Shown piece by piece: positions 6,951 to 14,930 of a stretch of DNA of 23,120 bases. The notes below the pieces were generated by a model. It saw only the letters and a program-made list of their open reading frames with translations. It did not search any database and had not been told where the DNA came from. Made by a program: the position numbers and the translations under genes. The stretch lies in assembly GCA_035533815.1 (NCBI GenBank), contig DATLTB010000002.1, positions 1 to 23,120 on the forward strand. The letters run 5' to 3'. This DNA is from JANWKA01 sp035533815 (GTDB lineage Bacteria; Bacteroidota; Bacteroidia; Chitinophagales; Chitinophagaceae). Position 1 is the stretch's first letter; each line of letters starts with the position of its first letter.

Positions 6951-7445
6951 TCAGGTTTCCATTTTGGGAAATTCAAAAAACACCATTTCCTTTTCTGCAG
7001 CCTGGAACCTGATCCAGGAGCCCGCATGGGCTTTTACCATAAAAATGCCGCAGGTGGGAATATTTTCAATCTCATAGGGCGTGAGGGAATCCGCAAACAT
7101 GCTGATACCCGGATTGTGGGAAAACAAAGCAGCCACTTCAAACTTGTCTTCAATACGGCTGATCAGGTCCAGGTGAATGGCAATACCTCCGTGGTATAGC
7201 TCCGGCTTCCAGAGGATCCGTTCCTCGGGATACCCAAGCTCCCTGGCCATCAGCAGGGCCGTTGATTTAGCCCTTTTTGCCGGGCTGGAAATAAACACTT
7301 CAGGGTTTATTTTCCTGGAAATCAGCCGTTGTGCCATTACCGAAGCATCCTTTTTCCCCCGTTCCGCAAGGGGCCTGTCGAAGTCCTTCAGGGAGGGATT
7401 GTCCGGTTCTGCCTTGGCATGCCTGATCAGCAAAATCGTTTTCAT
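6951..7445 (-). CDS. sixA: SixA-type phosphohistidine phosphatase (histidine phosphatase superfamily)
   Basis: A 164-residue protein of the histidine phosphatase (phosphoglycerate-mutase-like) superfamily. The catalytic R-H motif is at residues 8-9 (ILLIRHAKAEP). The second Arg lies in SSPAKRAKSTA, and the C-terminal catalytic His in ALFSHNPGIS. SixA enzymes remove phosphate from histidine of phosphotransfer proteins; small Bacteroidota members are annotated by similarity only. The ATG at 7445 is chosen because the catalytic motif should lie within the first ten residues. The open frame continues upstream to 7475 but adds a non-conserved leader. It is convergent with proC. Confidence 0.85.
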   Translation of the reverse strand: MKTILLIRHAKAEPDNPSLKDFDRPLAERGKKDASVMAQRLISRKINPEVFISSPAKRAKSTALLMARELGYPEERILWKPELYHGGIAIHLDLISRIEDKFEVAALFSHNPGISMFADSLTPYEIENIPTCGIFMVKAHAGSWIRFQAAEKEMVFFEFPKMET

Positions 7446-7750
7446 TGGTACAGTGAAATTAACAAGCGGTTTCAAATATTAAAAAGTTTTGTTTTTCCCC
7501 GGCACGTATTCCCCGGTAATTGAGGTTTACGAAAACGCTATCCTGTAATGCCTCCTCCAGCCATGGGCATTGGACAGCCTGTCAGGGAGCATTCCCCCAA
7601 AAAGGATGGGGTTGCGGTCATTGTACATCTCCGGGGAAAGAATAACCCTTATTTGTTTCCCCGTAAAAGCATATTATCTTCACGCCTTCAATTAGGGAAT
7701 AGGCGTTGCTGGCAAGCGGGCAGCCCTGTAATAAAACATCAATCAGGCAG
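7446..7750 (+). promoter_or_regulatory. Long untranslated leader of the next gene, with candidate RNA structure
   Basis: About 300 bases without a supported gene between the start of sixA (minus) and the next plus-strand gene. It holds a strong hairpin at 7632-7663. Further on, AGGGAA at 7694-7699 and CTGTAA at 7726-7731, with GC-rich bases between, vaguely recall the core of cobalamin riboswitches (AGGGAA ... CCCGCnACTGTAA). The usual long 3' half is not seen, so I do not call a riboswitch. Confidence 0.3.
7632..7663 (+). repeat. Perfect hairpin in the leader
   Basis: CGGGGAAA (7632-7639) pairs with TTTCCCCG (7656-7663). Inside it AATAA (7641-7645) pairs with TTATT (7649-7653) around a CCC loop, giving about 13 base pairs with one small internal asymmetry. 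No T-run follows, so it is not a simple terminator. An mRNA stability or regulatory element is possible. Confidence 0.6.
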
Positions 7751-8296
7751 TTGAAAAAGTATTTCGCCATACTATTATTCGGAGTGCTGGTCTTTAATAT
7801 GATCGGCTATTACCTGATTTTTATCAGTTTGAGGTATGAAGAGAATAAACATATCCAAAGCGATCTTGACAGGGGTAACTATAACCATAAAGATCTCCTG
7901 ATCCTGAAAGTCCCCATTCTTTTGCCCTATCAACCCGACTGGAAGCATTATGAACGGATGAACGGCAATTTGGTTTATCATGGGCTGCACTATACCGCGG
8001 TGAAGCATAGGGTTTATCATGATACGGTTTATACTGCATATACACCTGACCCATACAAGAACCGGCTTTACCAGAAAATGGATGACCTGGTCGGATTATT
8101 GACCAATGCCCCGCTTTCTGATCATCAGAACAACCATATCTGGGATTATTTGCTTAAAGAATACCTGCCCATGGCTTTTTCAGGATGCTTCCTTTTCCCT
8201 GGAACTTTTTCATGTTTACCCTTACCTGATCAGCACAAATCCCTTCAAAACCTGGTCAGGGAAGTGATATTACCCCCTCCCCGGGCCACCGCCTGA
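7751..8296 (+). pseudogene. Small membrane-anchored Bacteroidota protein of unknown function, probably frameshifted near its 3' end
   Basis: From a TTG at 7751 the frame gives KKYFAILLFGVLVFNMIGYY, one N-terminal membrane helix. A conserved-looking ectodomain follows (LKVPILLPY, YERMNGNLVYHGLHYTAVKH, HDTVY). I recall this as a Bacteroidota-only family of unknown function, about 150-200 residues, often ending in a Pro-rich tail. The last third is odd. After a run of five T (8176-8180) the protein-like frame is +1: from 8181 it reads QDASFSLELFHVYPYLISTN then PFKTWSGK, stopping at 8265-8267. The original frame there gives an unconvincing Cys/Phe/Pro-rich string, then VILPPPRATA, which again looks like a family tail. 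Two compensating single-base indels would explain this. No ATG lies near, so the TTG start is uncertain. Confidence 0.6.
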
Positions 8297-8407
8297 ATTC
8301 TTGCCCCAATTTATGTTTCGTCTATATTAAAATGCCGGTAATACCGGTATGCCCAGGTATATTCCTGAAGGCAATTTTCTTTGTTCACTATATTATAAAA
8401 ATATATC

Positions 8408-9532
8408 ATGGAATATTTATACTTCAAACATGGCTTAACCATTCCAGGCAAACTGCTGCTCATGACCGGCCTGCTTTTCTTCTCCGCAATCCCGCTTTCC
8501 CAAGCACAGGGCTGCATTGCTATCCGCAGTACCGGGACCACTTTTGTCATGTCCCAGGAACATGCCAGTTTAGATACGACGACATCCTGGATTTTCAATG
8601 CCAATAACCGGTATTTTAAATCCTTCAGGCATTTCATCGGAGATATAGAACAAAAGCAAAGGCAGACAATGGGAACCGAAGTGATCAATCATCAGTATAC
8701 CCTTGATCTGTCCATCACCCATATTCTGAAAAATCCGCGCTGGTCCGTTTTTGCCGATCTGCCCATTCTTTCCAATTCCAGGTCCTCCCTGTATGAACAC
8801 CATAATGTAGGCCGTTTTAAAACCTATTCCTTTGGAATTGGGGATATCCGGGTAGCCGCTTATGGATGGCTCATCAATCCCCGTCATTTCCCGTTGGGTA
8901 ATGTACAGGTTGGGCTGGGCATAAAACTTCCTACCGGAAATGATGATTATCAGGATTATTTTCACCTGACCGATACTTCTTTGATACTCGGTCCTGTAGA
9001 TCAATCCATCCAGCTCGGTGACGGGGGTACCGGAATCACCGCCGAGATCAATGCCTATTATACCTTTTCCCATGTGCTCAGCGCCTATGGAAATTTCTTT
9101 TACCTGCTCAATCCCATGGATGTGAATGGGGTATCCACCACCCGGGGAGGAATGCCCTCACCGGCCTCGGTAGCCAATACCAGCAGTGTCATGAGTGTAC
9201 CGGACCAGTACATGGTCCGGGGAGGGGTCAATTTATCGTTCAATGATCTGTTGATTTCTCTGGGTTTGAAGGATGAATGTCTCCCTGTCCATGACCTGAT
9301 CGGGGGTAGCGATGGGTTCAGGAGACCGGGTTATATTATTTCCGTTGAACCGGGGATAACATATAATATCCGGAAAACCACCCTGTACGCATTCCTTCCG
9401 GTAGCCATTGTCCGCAACAGGACCCAAAGCGTTCCGGACATCATCACCACTAAAATGACCGGGGTATACACCCATGGAGATGCCGCTTTCGCCGATTATG
9501 TGATCAACGTAGGATACAGTTATACCTTTTAA
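8408..9532 (+). CDS. Outer-membrane beta-barrel protein (transporter / MetA-like family)
   Basis: A 374-residue exported protein. After a charged start come a hydrophobic core (LLLMTGLLFFSAI) and a likely cleavage site SQA-QG near residue 35. The mature part alternates polar and hydrophobic residues in strand-like repeats: YTLDLSITHIL, WSVFADLPIL, GIGDIRVAAYGWLI and VQVGLGIKLPTG. It ends in aromatic Y-S-Y-T-F, the C-terminal signature of outer-membrane barrels. The F-G-I-G-D-I-x-V and G-L-G-I-K-L-P-T-G pattern is typical of the phenol-degradation MetA-like and generic transporter barrels of Bacteroidota, whose substrates are unknown. It starts 111 bases after the frameshifted small protein and may share its transcript. 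A strong terminator follows. Confidence 0.75.
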   Translation: MEYLYFKHGLTIPGKLLLMTGLLFFSAIPLSQAQGCIAIRSTGTTFVMSQEHASLDTTTSWIFNANNRYFKSFRHFIGDIEQKQRQTMGTEVINHQYTLDLSITHILKNPRWSVFADLPILSNSRSSLYEHHNVGRFKTYSFGIGDIRVAAYGWLINPRHFPLGNVQVGLGIKLPTGNDDYQDYFHLTDTSLILGPVDQSIQLGDGGTGITAEINAYYTFSHVLSAYGNFFYLLNPMDVNGVSTTRGGMPSPASVANTSSVMSVPDQYMVRGGVNLSFNDLLISLGLKDECLPVHDLIGGSDGFRRPGYIISVEPGITYNIRKTTLYAFLPVAIVRNRTQSVPDIITTKMTGVYTHGDAAFADYVINVGYSYTF

Positions 9533-9549
9533 AGAATTTGGCTTTGTGA

Positions 9550-9582
9550 AGACCGTCTCCCGAAAGAGAGGCGGTCTTTTTT
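9550..9582 (+). terminator. Rho-independent terminator after the beta-barrel gene
   Basis: AGACCGTCTC (9550-9559) pairs with GAGGCGGTCT (9568-9577) with one G-T pair, loop of eight bases, then a run of T through 9582. It lies 18 bases after the barrel-protein stop and isolates it from the E1 gene. Confidence 0.88.
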
Positions 9583-9672
9583 ATTTCCCATTCCTCCGGA
9601 CCCTGGCGCTGGGGAAGAAAAATCATCTTCAAATTCAATACCTTTAAAATCAAATGCAGACCTGCTTAACTT

Positions 9673-11658
9673 ATGCAATTTGACCGTGAAGGCCTGGATG
9701 ATGAATTATTAAAGCGTCTGTACCGGGAAATGCTGTTCCCCCGGCTGATTGAGGAGAAAATGCTGCTCCTGCTCAGGCAGGGAAAGATCAGTAAATGGTT
9801 TTCGGGAATTGGCCAGGAAGCAATTGCCATTGGTTCGACCCTGGCCCTGGAAGAAGGGGAGTGGATCCTGCCCCTCCACCGGAATCTCGGGGTGTTCACG
9901 GCTCGTGGGATAGCCCTGGACAGGCTCCTGATGCAATGGCAGGGTTCCATGGGCGGATACAGCAAGGGCAGGGAACGTTCATTCCATTTCGGCAGCCGCG
10001 AACACCATATCTGCGGGATGATCTCCCATCTTGGTCCCCAGTTGTCCGTGGCTGATGGCATCGCCCTGGGCAACCGGCTGGATCAACAGGATAAAGTAAC
10101 CCTGGTATTCACCGGAGAAGGGGCTACCAGTGAGGGGGAGTTCCATGAAGCCCTCAACCTGGCCGCAGTATGGGAACTCCCGGTGATATTCCTGATCGAA
10201 AACAACGGATTTGGGCTGAGCACTCCGGTGAGCGAACAATACCGGTGCAACCAGCTTTCCGACCGGGCCCTGGGTTATGGTATGGAAGGCATGACCATCG
10301 AAGGCAACAATATCCTGGAAGTTTACCAAACGATCCGCTTGGCCAGGGAATACGCCATAAGAAATCATAAGCCGGTACTGGTGGAATGCATGACCTTTCG
10401 GATGCGTGGCCACGAAGAAGCCAGCGGAACCCGCTATGTGCCCTCGGCACTGTTCCAGGAGTGGGAAAAGAAGGATCCTGTGAAAAATTATGAAGCATTC
10501 CTGTTGACCAGTCAGTTGCTTGAGCCCCTTGATCTGAATCGCATTCATGGGGAACTGAAGGATCAGATTGATGCCGCCCTTCAGTCTGGCTTTGCCGCAG
10601 CACCACCGGTTGCTGATATCCAAAAAGAATTGAGTGATGTTTACCATCCGCAGGAGGAATCTTTTCACTGGCAGGGAAAAGTCTCCTCCGCAACGGTGGA
10701 AAAGCGTTTTATCGATGCCATTTCAGACGGACTCGATGTGTCCATGTCCCTGCACGGGAACCTGATCCTGATGGGACAGGATATTGCAGCCTATGGCGGG
10801 GCATTCAAAATCACCGAAGGATTCGCCGAAAAGTATGGCAAAGAACGGGTGCGCAATACTCCGCTCTGTGAAAGCGCGGTGATCGGGGCCGCCCTCGGAT
10901 TATCCATCGCCGGATACCGGAGTGTGGTGGAAATGCAGTTCGCCGATTTTGTCACCTGCGGATTCAACCAGATAGTCAATAACCTGGCCAAGATCCATTA
11001 TCGCTGGGGTCAGCAAGCAGGAGTGGTCATTCGTATGCCTACCGGCGGAGGGGTGGGAGCCGGTCCTTTCCATTCCCAGAGCAACGAGGCCTGGTTTACC
11101 CATACCCCGGGCCTGAAAGTAGTCTTTCCTTCCACTCCTGAGGATGCCAAGGGGCTGTTGCTGGCTGCCATCGAAGATTCCAATCCCGTCATGTTCTTTG
11201 AGCACAAGGCCTTGTACCGCAGTATCAGCGGACCGGTTCCGGAAGGCTATTACCAAGTCCCGATCGGGAAAGCCCGGATAGTCTGTCAGGGGGAAGATAT
11301 CAGTATCCTGACATACGGGGCCGGCGTTCACTGGGCCCTGGAAGAAATTCCCCGGCATCCGGAACTTTCCTTTGACCTCATTGACCTGAGGACCTTGCTT
11401 CCCCTGGATTATCCTGCTATCCGGGATTCAATCATCCGGACAGGGAAAGTGCTGATCCTGCATGAAGACACCCTGACCGGTGGCATTGGCGGGGAGATCG
11501 CGGCCTGGATCAGTGAACATTGTTTTGACCTGCTGGATGCACCTGTATTGCGCTGCGCCAGTCTGGATACTCCTGTGCCTTTTTCCCGGGAACTGGAAGC
11601 ACAATTTCTGGCCTCAAACCGGTTGACTGATTCCATCAGGTTCCTGGAAAATTACTGA
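9673..11658 (+). CDS. Fused E1 alpha/beta subunit of a 2-oxo acid dehydrogenase (thiamine-dependent)
   Basis: A 661-residue single chain joining the alpha and beta subunits of E1, which decarboxylates a 2-oxo acid and passes the acyl group to the lipoyl domain of E2. Alpha part (about 1-325): RNLGVFTARG, then the thiamine-diphosphate motif from GEGATSEGE (148) to NN (177-178), then TFRMRGHEEASGT. Beta part (about 341-661): LMGQDIAAYGGAFKITEGF, NTPLCESAVIGAALGLSIAG, EMQFADF, RMPTGGGVGAGPFHSQSNE, then the C-terminal ISILTYGAGVHWALEE and LIDLRTLLPLD. The pattern fits branched-chain (2-oxoisovalerate) or pyruvate E1. Fused E1 proteins are common in Bacteroidota and substrate cannot be read from sequence alone. 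No E2 or E3 gene is adjacent. Confidence 0.9.
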   Translation: MQFDREGLDDELLKRLYREMLFPRLIEEKMLLLLRQGKISKWFSGIGQEAIAIGSTLALEEGEWILPLHRNLGVFTARGIALDRLLMQWQGSMGGYSKGRERSFHFGSREHHICGMISHLGPQLSVADGIALGNRLDQQDKVTLVFTGEGATSEGEFHEALNLAAVWELPVIFLIENNGFGLSTPVSEQYRCNQLSDRALGYGMEGMTIEGNNILEVYQTIRLAREYAIRNHKPVLVECMTFRMRGHEEASGTRYVPSALFQEWEKKDPVKNYEAFLLTSQLLEPLDLNRIHGELKDQIDAALQSGFAAAPPVADIQKELSDVYHPQEESFHWQGKVSSATVEKRFIDAISDGLDVSMSLHGNLILMGQDIAAYGGAFKITEGFAEKYGKERVRNTPLCESAVIGAALGLSIAGYRSVVEMQFADFVTCGFNQIVNNLAKIHYRWGQQAGVVIRMPTGGGVGAGPFHSQSNEAWFTHTPGLKVVFPSTPEDAKGLLLAAIEDSNPVMFFEHKALYRSISGPVPEGYYQVPIGKARIVCQGEDISILTYGAGVHWALEEIPRHPELSFDLIDLRTLLPLDYPAIRDSIIRTGKVLILHEDTLTGGIGGEIAAWISEHCFDLLDAPVLRCASLDTPVPFSRELEAQFLASNRLTDSIRFLENY

Positions 11659-11720
11659 CCCTCAGGGAACGATTTTCCATTAATGGCGTATCTTGCCCCC
11701 TAATTTCAAGATCCTCCGTT

Positions 11721-11858
11721 ATGCTCAAGCCTGTACTCCTCAACGTGTATGAAACCGGCAATGCCATTGGCAGCTTCCTGACCATTGTATTCGTCGTTAT
11801 CCTGCTGGCTATGCTTCTTTTCGTGATCATCCGCTACCTCGGTCCCAGGAAACCATAA
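11721..11858 (+). CDS. Small single-membrane-helix ORF
   Basis: An ORF of 45 codons: MLKPVLLNVYETGNAIGS, then a strongly hydrophobic helix (FLTIVFVVILLAMLLFVII), then the short basic tail R-Y-L-G-P-R-K-P. The topology is one transmembrane helix with a positively charged C-terminal end. It lies 62 bases after the E1 gene and ends 10 bases before the end of the convergent beta-lactamase-like gene. I do not recognise a family. Support is the regular hydrophobic block with charged flanks and the tight fit into an otherwise empty gap. No Shine-Dalgarno is visible, which is normal for this phylum. Confidence 0.42.
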   Translation: MLKPVLLNVYETGNAIGSFLTIVFVVILLAMLLFVIIRYLGPRKP

Positions 11859-11868
11859 TAATCCCAAA

Positions 11869-13425
11869 TCAATCCTTGGTGAAGTCATACGGCGTGTTTT
11901 CCACTTCGCTGTAAACCCGCAGTATTAAAGATCGGACCTTGGCTTGCCTGATTGAAAACTCCACCCTTTTTTCTCCCATTTCCGGATCCGAATAAAGGCA
12001 TAGGAAGGCATTTCCGCCCAGGGGGAGCAGTTTCCCGATCAACTGGGGATGGTGGGAAAAATGGATATTCAGATTACCCTCTTCCACCCGGATATTTATT
12101 CCCCCGTATACCGGATTATGATAACTGCCCCGGTAAGCGTTCAGGGGCATTGCAGTTCCGGGATGCCTGTTTACCGTATCCATTTCGCGTTCGAACAACC
12201 CTTCTTTTTGCTCGAGGTGTTTGCGGAACCCGGAAAGATACCGATCTGAATAATCCCGTTCCGGAAGTCCCAGATAAGCATCCAGCAATTCCATTTTCAG
12301 GGCCTGGAAAAGCAGGTTTTCATCGCTGTTGGTCAGGACGATGATCCCCAGGCGTTCGCCTGGTACCAAGGTAACTGATGTCAGGAACCCGTTGACCCCA
12401 CCGGTATGGTATACCAGTTCCCGGCCTGCATATTCATCCAGGAACCAGCCCGATCCATACATCGTATAATAACCCCCATTGAACAGGTAATGGCTATGCC
12501 CCACTATCGTCTGTGGCCTTCGGGTAGACCGGATCACCGGGAAAGGAATGACCTGCCGGCCATCATACCTGCCGCTATCCAGCTGCATGATCACCCAATG
12601 GCTGAGATCACGGACCGAAGAACTCATGCTTCCCGCAGGAGCCAGGTTATCGATCATATTGTAAGGAATCTGGATCAGGCTATCATCAGCGTTAAAACTA
12701 TAAGGCCTTGCCACATTTTCTGCGGTAAGCAGCTCTTTGGACAGGGTCAGGGTCCTGTTCATTTGCAAGGGCTGAAGGATCATCCGTTTTACTTCCGTTT
12801 CCCAGGGTGTATCCGTAATCAGCGGAACAAGCTGGCCGGCTGTGACAAAGGCCGCATTACAATACCCATACCGGGTGCGGAATGGATAGGTTAGTGGTAT
12901 CCGTCCGAAATGGCGGATTACCTCACTCCTGCTAAGATTTGAAGTCCAGTAAGTAAAATCTCCCTGGAAGGTCTGTACCCCGATATGATGTCCCAGCAGG
13001 TCCCTGACCCGGATATCTTCCGTAGCAAACGGATCACTCAATTTGAACCCCGGCATCCATTTAGTGACCCTGTCTTCCAGGGATAATTTGCCCTCATAGG
13101 CCAGATTGGTCAGCACGGTAGCCGTGAAAGCCTTCGTGTTCGACCCGATCATGAACAGGGTATTTTCATCCACAGGCTGCCTGCTGCGCAGCGACCTGAC
13201 TCCGTATCCTTTCATATACACCACCTGGCCATCTTTTACGACTGCCAGGGCCAGGCCGGGTAACTGCCAGGCCTTCATCGCCCTGGCTACATAATTGTCC
13301 AGGCTGTCCCTGACAAAGGGAGGGACAACCGTTGGCGATCCCGGTTGCTGGCCTTTTACTTGTATAAAGCAGCCAAGAAAAATTATCGGCATGATGGCAG
13401 TACGGGAGAAGGATAACCGTAGCAT
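11869..13425 (-). CDS. Exported serine hydrolase, class C beta-lactamase / D-Ala-D-Ala carboxypeptidase family
   Basis: A 518-residue protein of the beta-lactamase class C / esterase fold. The nucleophile motif S-x-x-K is at 95-98 (IGSNTKAFTA), the Y-x-N motif at 188-190 (GYCN) and the third motif H-T-G-G at 340-343. A hydrophobic signal peptide lies at about 9-24 (TAIMPIIFLGCFIQVKG). The roughly 120-residue C-terminal part (HNPVYGGINIRVEEGNLNIH onward) resembles the DUF3471-type domain often attached to such hydrolases. The family includes peptidases, esterases and D-aminopeptidases; genuine beta-lactam resistance is not implied. The ATG at 13425 is preferred to an upstream TTG at 13461. It follows rmuC by 48 bases. 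Confidence 0.88.
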   Translation of the reverse strand: MLRLSFSRTAIMPIIFLGCFIQVKGQQPGSPTVVPPFVRDSLDNYVARAMKAWQLPGLALAVVKDGQVVYMKGYGVRSLRSRQPVDENTLFMIGSNTKAFTATVLTNLAYEGKLSLEDRVTKWMPGFKLSDPFATEDIRVRDLLGHHIGVQTFQGDFTYWTSNLSRSEVIRHFGRIPLTYPFRTRYGYCNAAFVTAGQLVPLITDTPWETEVKRMILQPLQMNRTLTLSKELLTAENVARPYSFNADDSLIQIPYNMIDNLAPAGSMSSSVRDLSHWVIMQLDSGRYDGRQVIPFPVIRSTRRPQTIVGHSHYLFNGGYYTMYGSGWFLDEYAGRELVYHTGGVNGFLTSVTLVPGERLGIIVLTNSDENLLFQALKMELLDAYLGLPERDYSDRYLSGFRKHLEQKEGLFEREMDTVNRHPGTAMPLNAYRGSYHNPVYGGINIRVEEGNLNIHFSHHPQLIGKLLPLGGNAFLCLYSDPEMGEKRVEFSIRQAKVRSLILRVYSEVENTPYDFTKD

Positions 13426-13473
13426 AAGTGAAAATTGTAGGGAAAATGAATATTTGATCAACCATTTGATCTC

Positions 13474-14793
13474 TCAGCTCTGTTCGTTTTCATCAGGGAT
13501 CAACGAAGTCGGTAATTGTTTTTTATTCTCCAGGCCCAGGGAACGCATGCGCTCAGCACTACGGATCAGATTGCCACTTCCTTCGGACAGCTTGTTCAGC
13601 GCAGCCCCGTAACTCCGCTGCGCCTGATCGATATTTCTGCCAATAGCCTTCATATCCTCGATGAATCCCACAAACTTATCAAAAAGTGCACTCCCCTGCC
13701 TGACGATCTCTGCGGCATGTTTATTCTGACTGTCCAGGCGCCACATGGACTCAATCAACCGGAGGGTGGCCAGCAGGGTAAAGATGCTCACCACTATAAT
13801 ATGTCTTCGGAAAGCATAATCATAAAGGGAATTATCCTGTTGCAGGGCCAAGCTGTATGCCGGTTCAACCGGAATGAACATCAGTACGAAATCCGGGGAT
13901 TGGCGGTAAAGGGATGGATAGTCCTTTTCCTGCAGGGAGTCCACATGGCGTTTCACGGATTCAAGATGGGATTTCAGGGCAGATTGCCGCTCGGAATCAT
14001 TTTCTGCACTGCAATACCGCTCATAGGCAGAGAGGGTAACCTTACTGTCAATGACTACCTGGCGGTCTCCTGGCAATAGAATAACCACATCAGGTCTTTT
14101 ATAGCTGCCAGATTCATCCTGCAAGGACTTTTGCACCAGATAATGAATATCCCTGCGTAGTCCGGACATTTCCAGGACCCTTTCCAACACCATTTCCCCC
14201 CAGTTCCCCTGTACCCGGGTATCTGCTTTCAATGCACCGGTGAGGCTGGCCGCTTCCCTGGACAGGGTTTGACTCAGTTCATAAAGGTGTTTCACTTCGG
14301 CCTGAAGGGTAGTTCGTTCCCGGGATTCTGCAGTATAGGTATCCTCCACCTTCTTTTCAAAATCCTTAATTCTTTCCTTCAGTGGCCCCAGCAGATTCTC
14401 TAAGCTCGACTGGTTCTGCAGGATGAATTTTTCGGATTTCTGTTCGAAGATCCGGTTGGCCAGGTTCTCGAACTCCATCCGGGATCGATCCTGCAGTTGG
14501 ACCATTTCCTGTTGCTGTTGGGTTAACCTGATCTCATATTGTTCATTCAGTACCTGGGATTTCGCGAAGTCTGTATGCAATGTCTGCAATTCCCGTTCTT
14601 TTTCCGACCCATTATGCTGGGAAAGCCGAAGTTGTTCCTCCCGGTCAGCAAGTAGGCGGGTCAGCACTTCATGATCAGCTGAGTGCTTTTGCTGCTCTTC
14701 CCTGGTGGAAGATAATTGTCTAGTCAGCGACCAGGCATACCACAGGCTGCCTGAAAGGGCTAACACCAGTAAAATGATCAGGACGACTGTCAT
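13474..14793 (-). CDS. rmuC: DNA recombination protein RmuC
   Basis: RmuC is a membrane-anchored nuclease-like protein that limits inversion between short inverted repeats. The 439-residue protein begins with one membrane helix (VVLIILLVLALSGSLWYAW). A long coiled coil rich in Gln/Glu/Leu runs to about residue 140. The RmuC domain follows: VQGNWGEMVLERVLEMSGL, a block with YKRPDVVILLPGDRQVVIDS, then KVTLSAYE. FVLMFIPVEPAY and RRHIIVVSIFTLLATLR come next. GNWGE, DSK and F-x-P-x-E are the conserved blocks. It is first in a minus-strand pair with the serine hydrolase, probably without functional link. Confidence 0.95.
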   Translation of the reverse strand: MTVVLIILLVLALSGSLWYAWSLTRQLSSTREEQQKHSADHEVLTRLLADREEQLRLSQHNGSEKERELQTLHTDFAKSQVLNEQYEIRLTQQQQEMVQLQDRSRMEFENLANRIFEQKSEKFILQNQSSLENLLGPLKERIKDFEKKVEDTYTAESRERTTLQAEVKHLYELSQTLSREAASLTGALKADTRVQGNWGEMVLERVLEMSGLRRDIHYLVQKSLQDESGSYKRPDVVILLPGDRQVVIDSKVTLSAYERYCSAENDSERQSALKSHLESVKRHVDSLQEKDYPSLYRQSPDFVLMFIPVEPAYSLALQQDNSLYDYAFRRHIIVVSIFTLLATLRLIESMWRLDSQNKHAAEIVRQGSALFDKFVGFIEDMKAIGRNIDQAQRSYGAALNKLSEGSGNLIRSAERMRSLGLENKKQLPTSLIPDENEQS

Positions 14794-14930
14794 AAAAAAA
14801 TACTTATGCGGCGTAGTTGGTCCTGTGAATATCGACTATATCCGTTAATCTCACAATAGCCGTAATGGTTTGAACATCATGAGGAATATCCTTGATTTTT
14901 CTCTTTACATTCACCCCTATAAAACGATCC

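Noticed and set aside
7691..7731. Cobalamin riboswitch
   Set aside because: Only AGGGAA and CTGTAA-like pieces are present. The box around GCCACTG and the 3' half are absent before the start codon at 7751, so it is not called as a feature.
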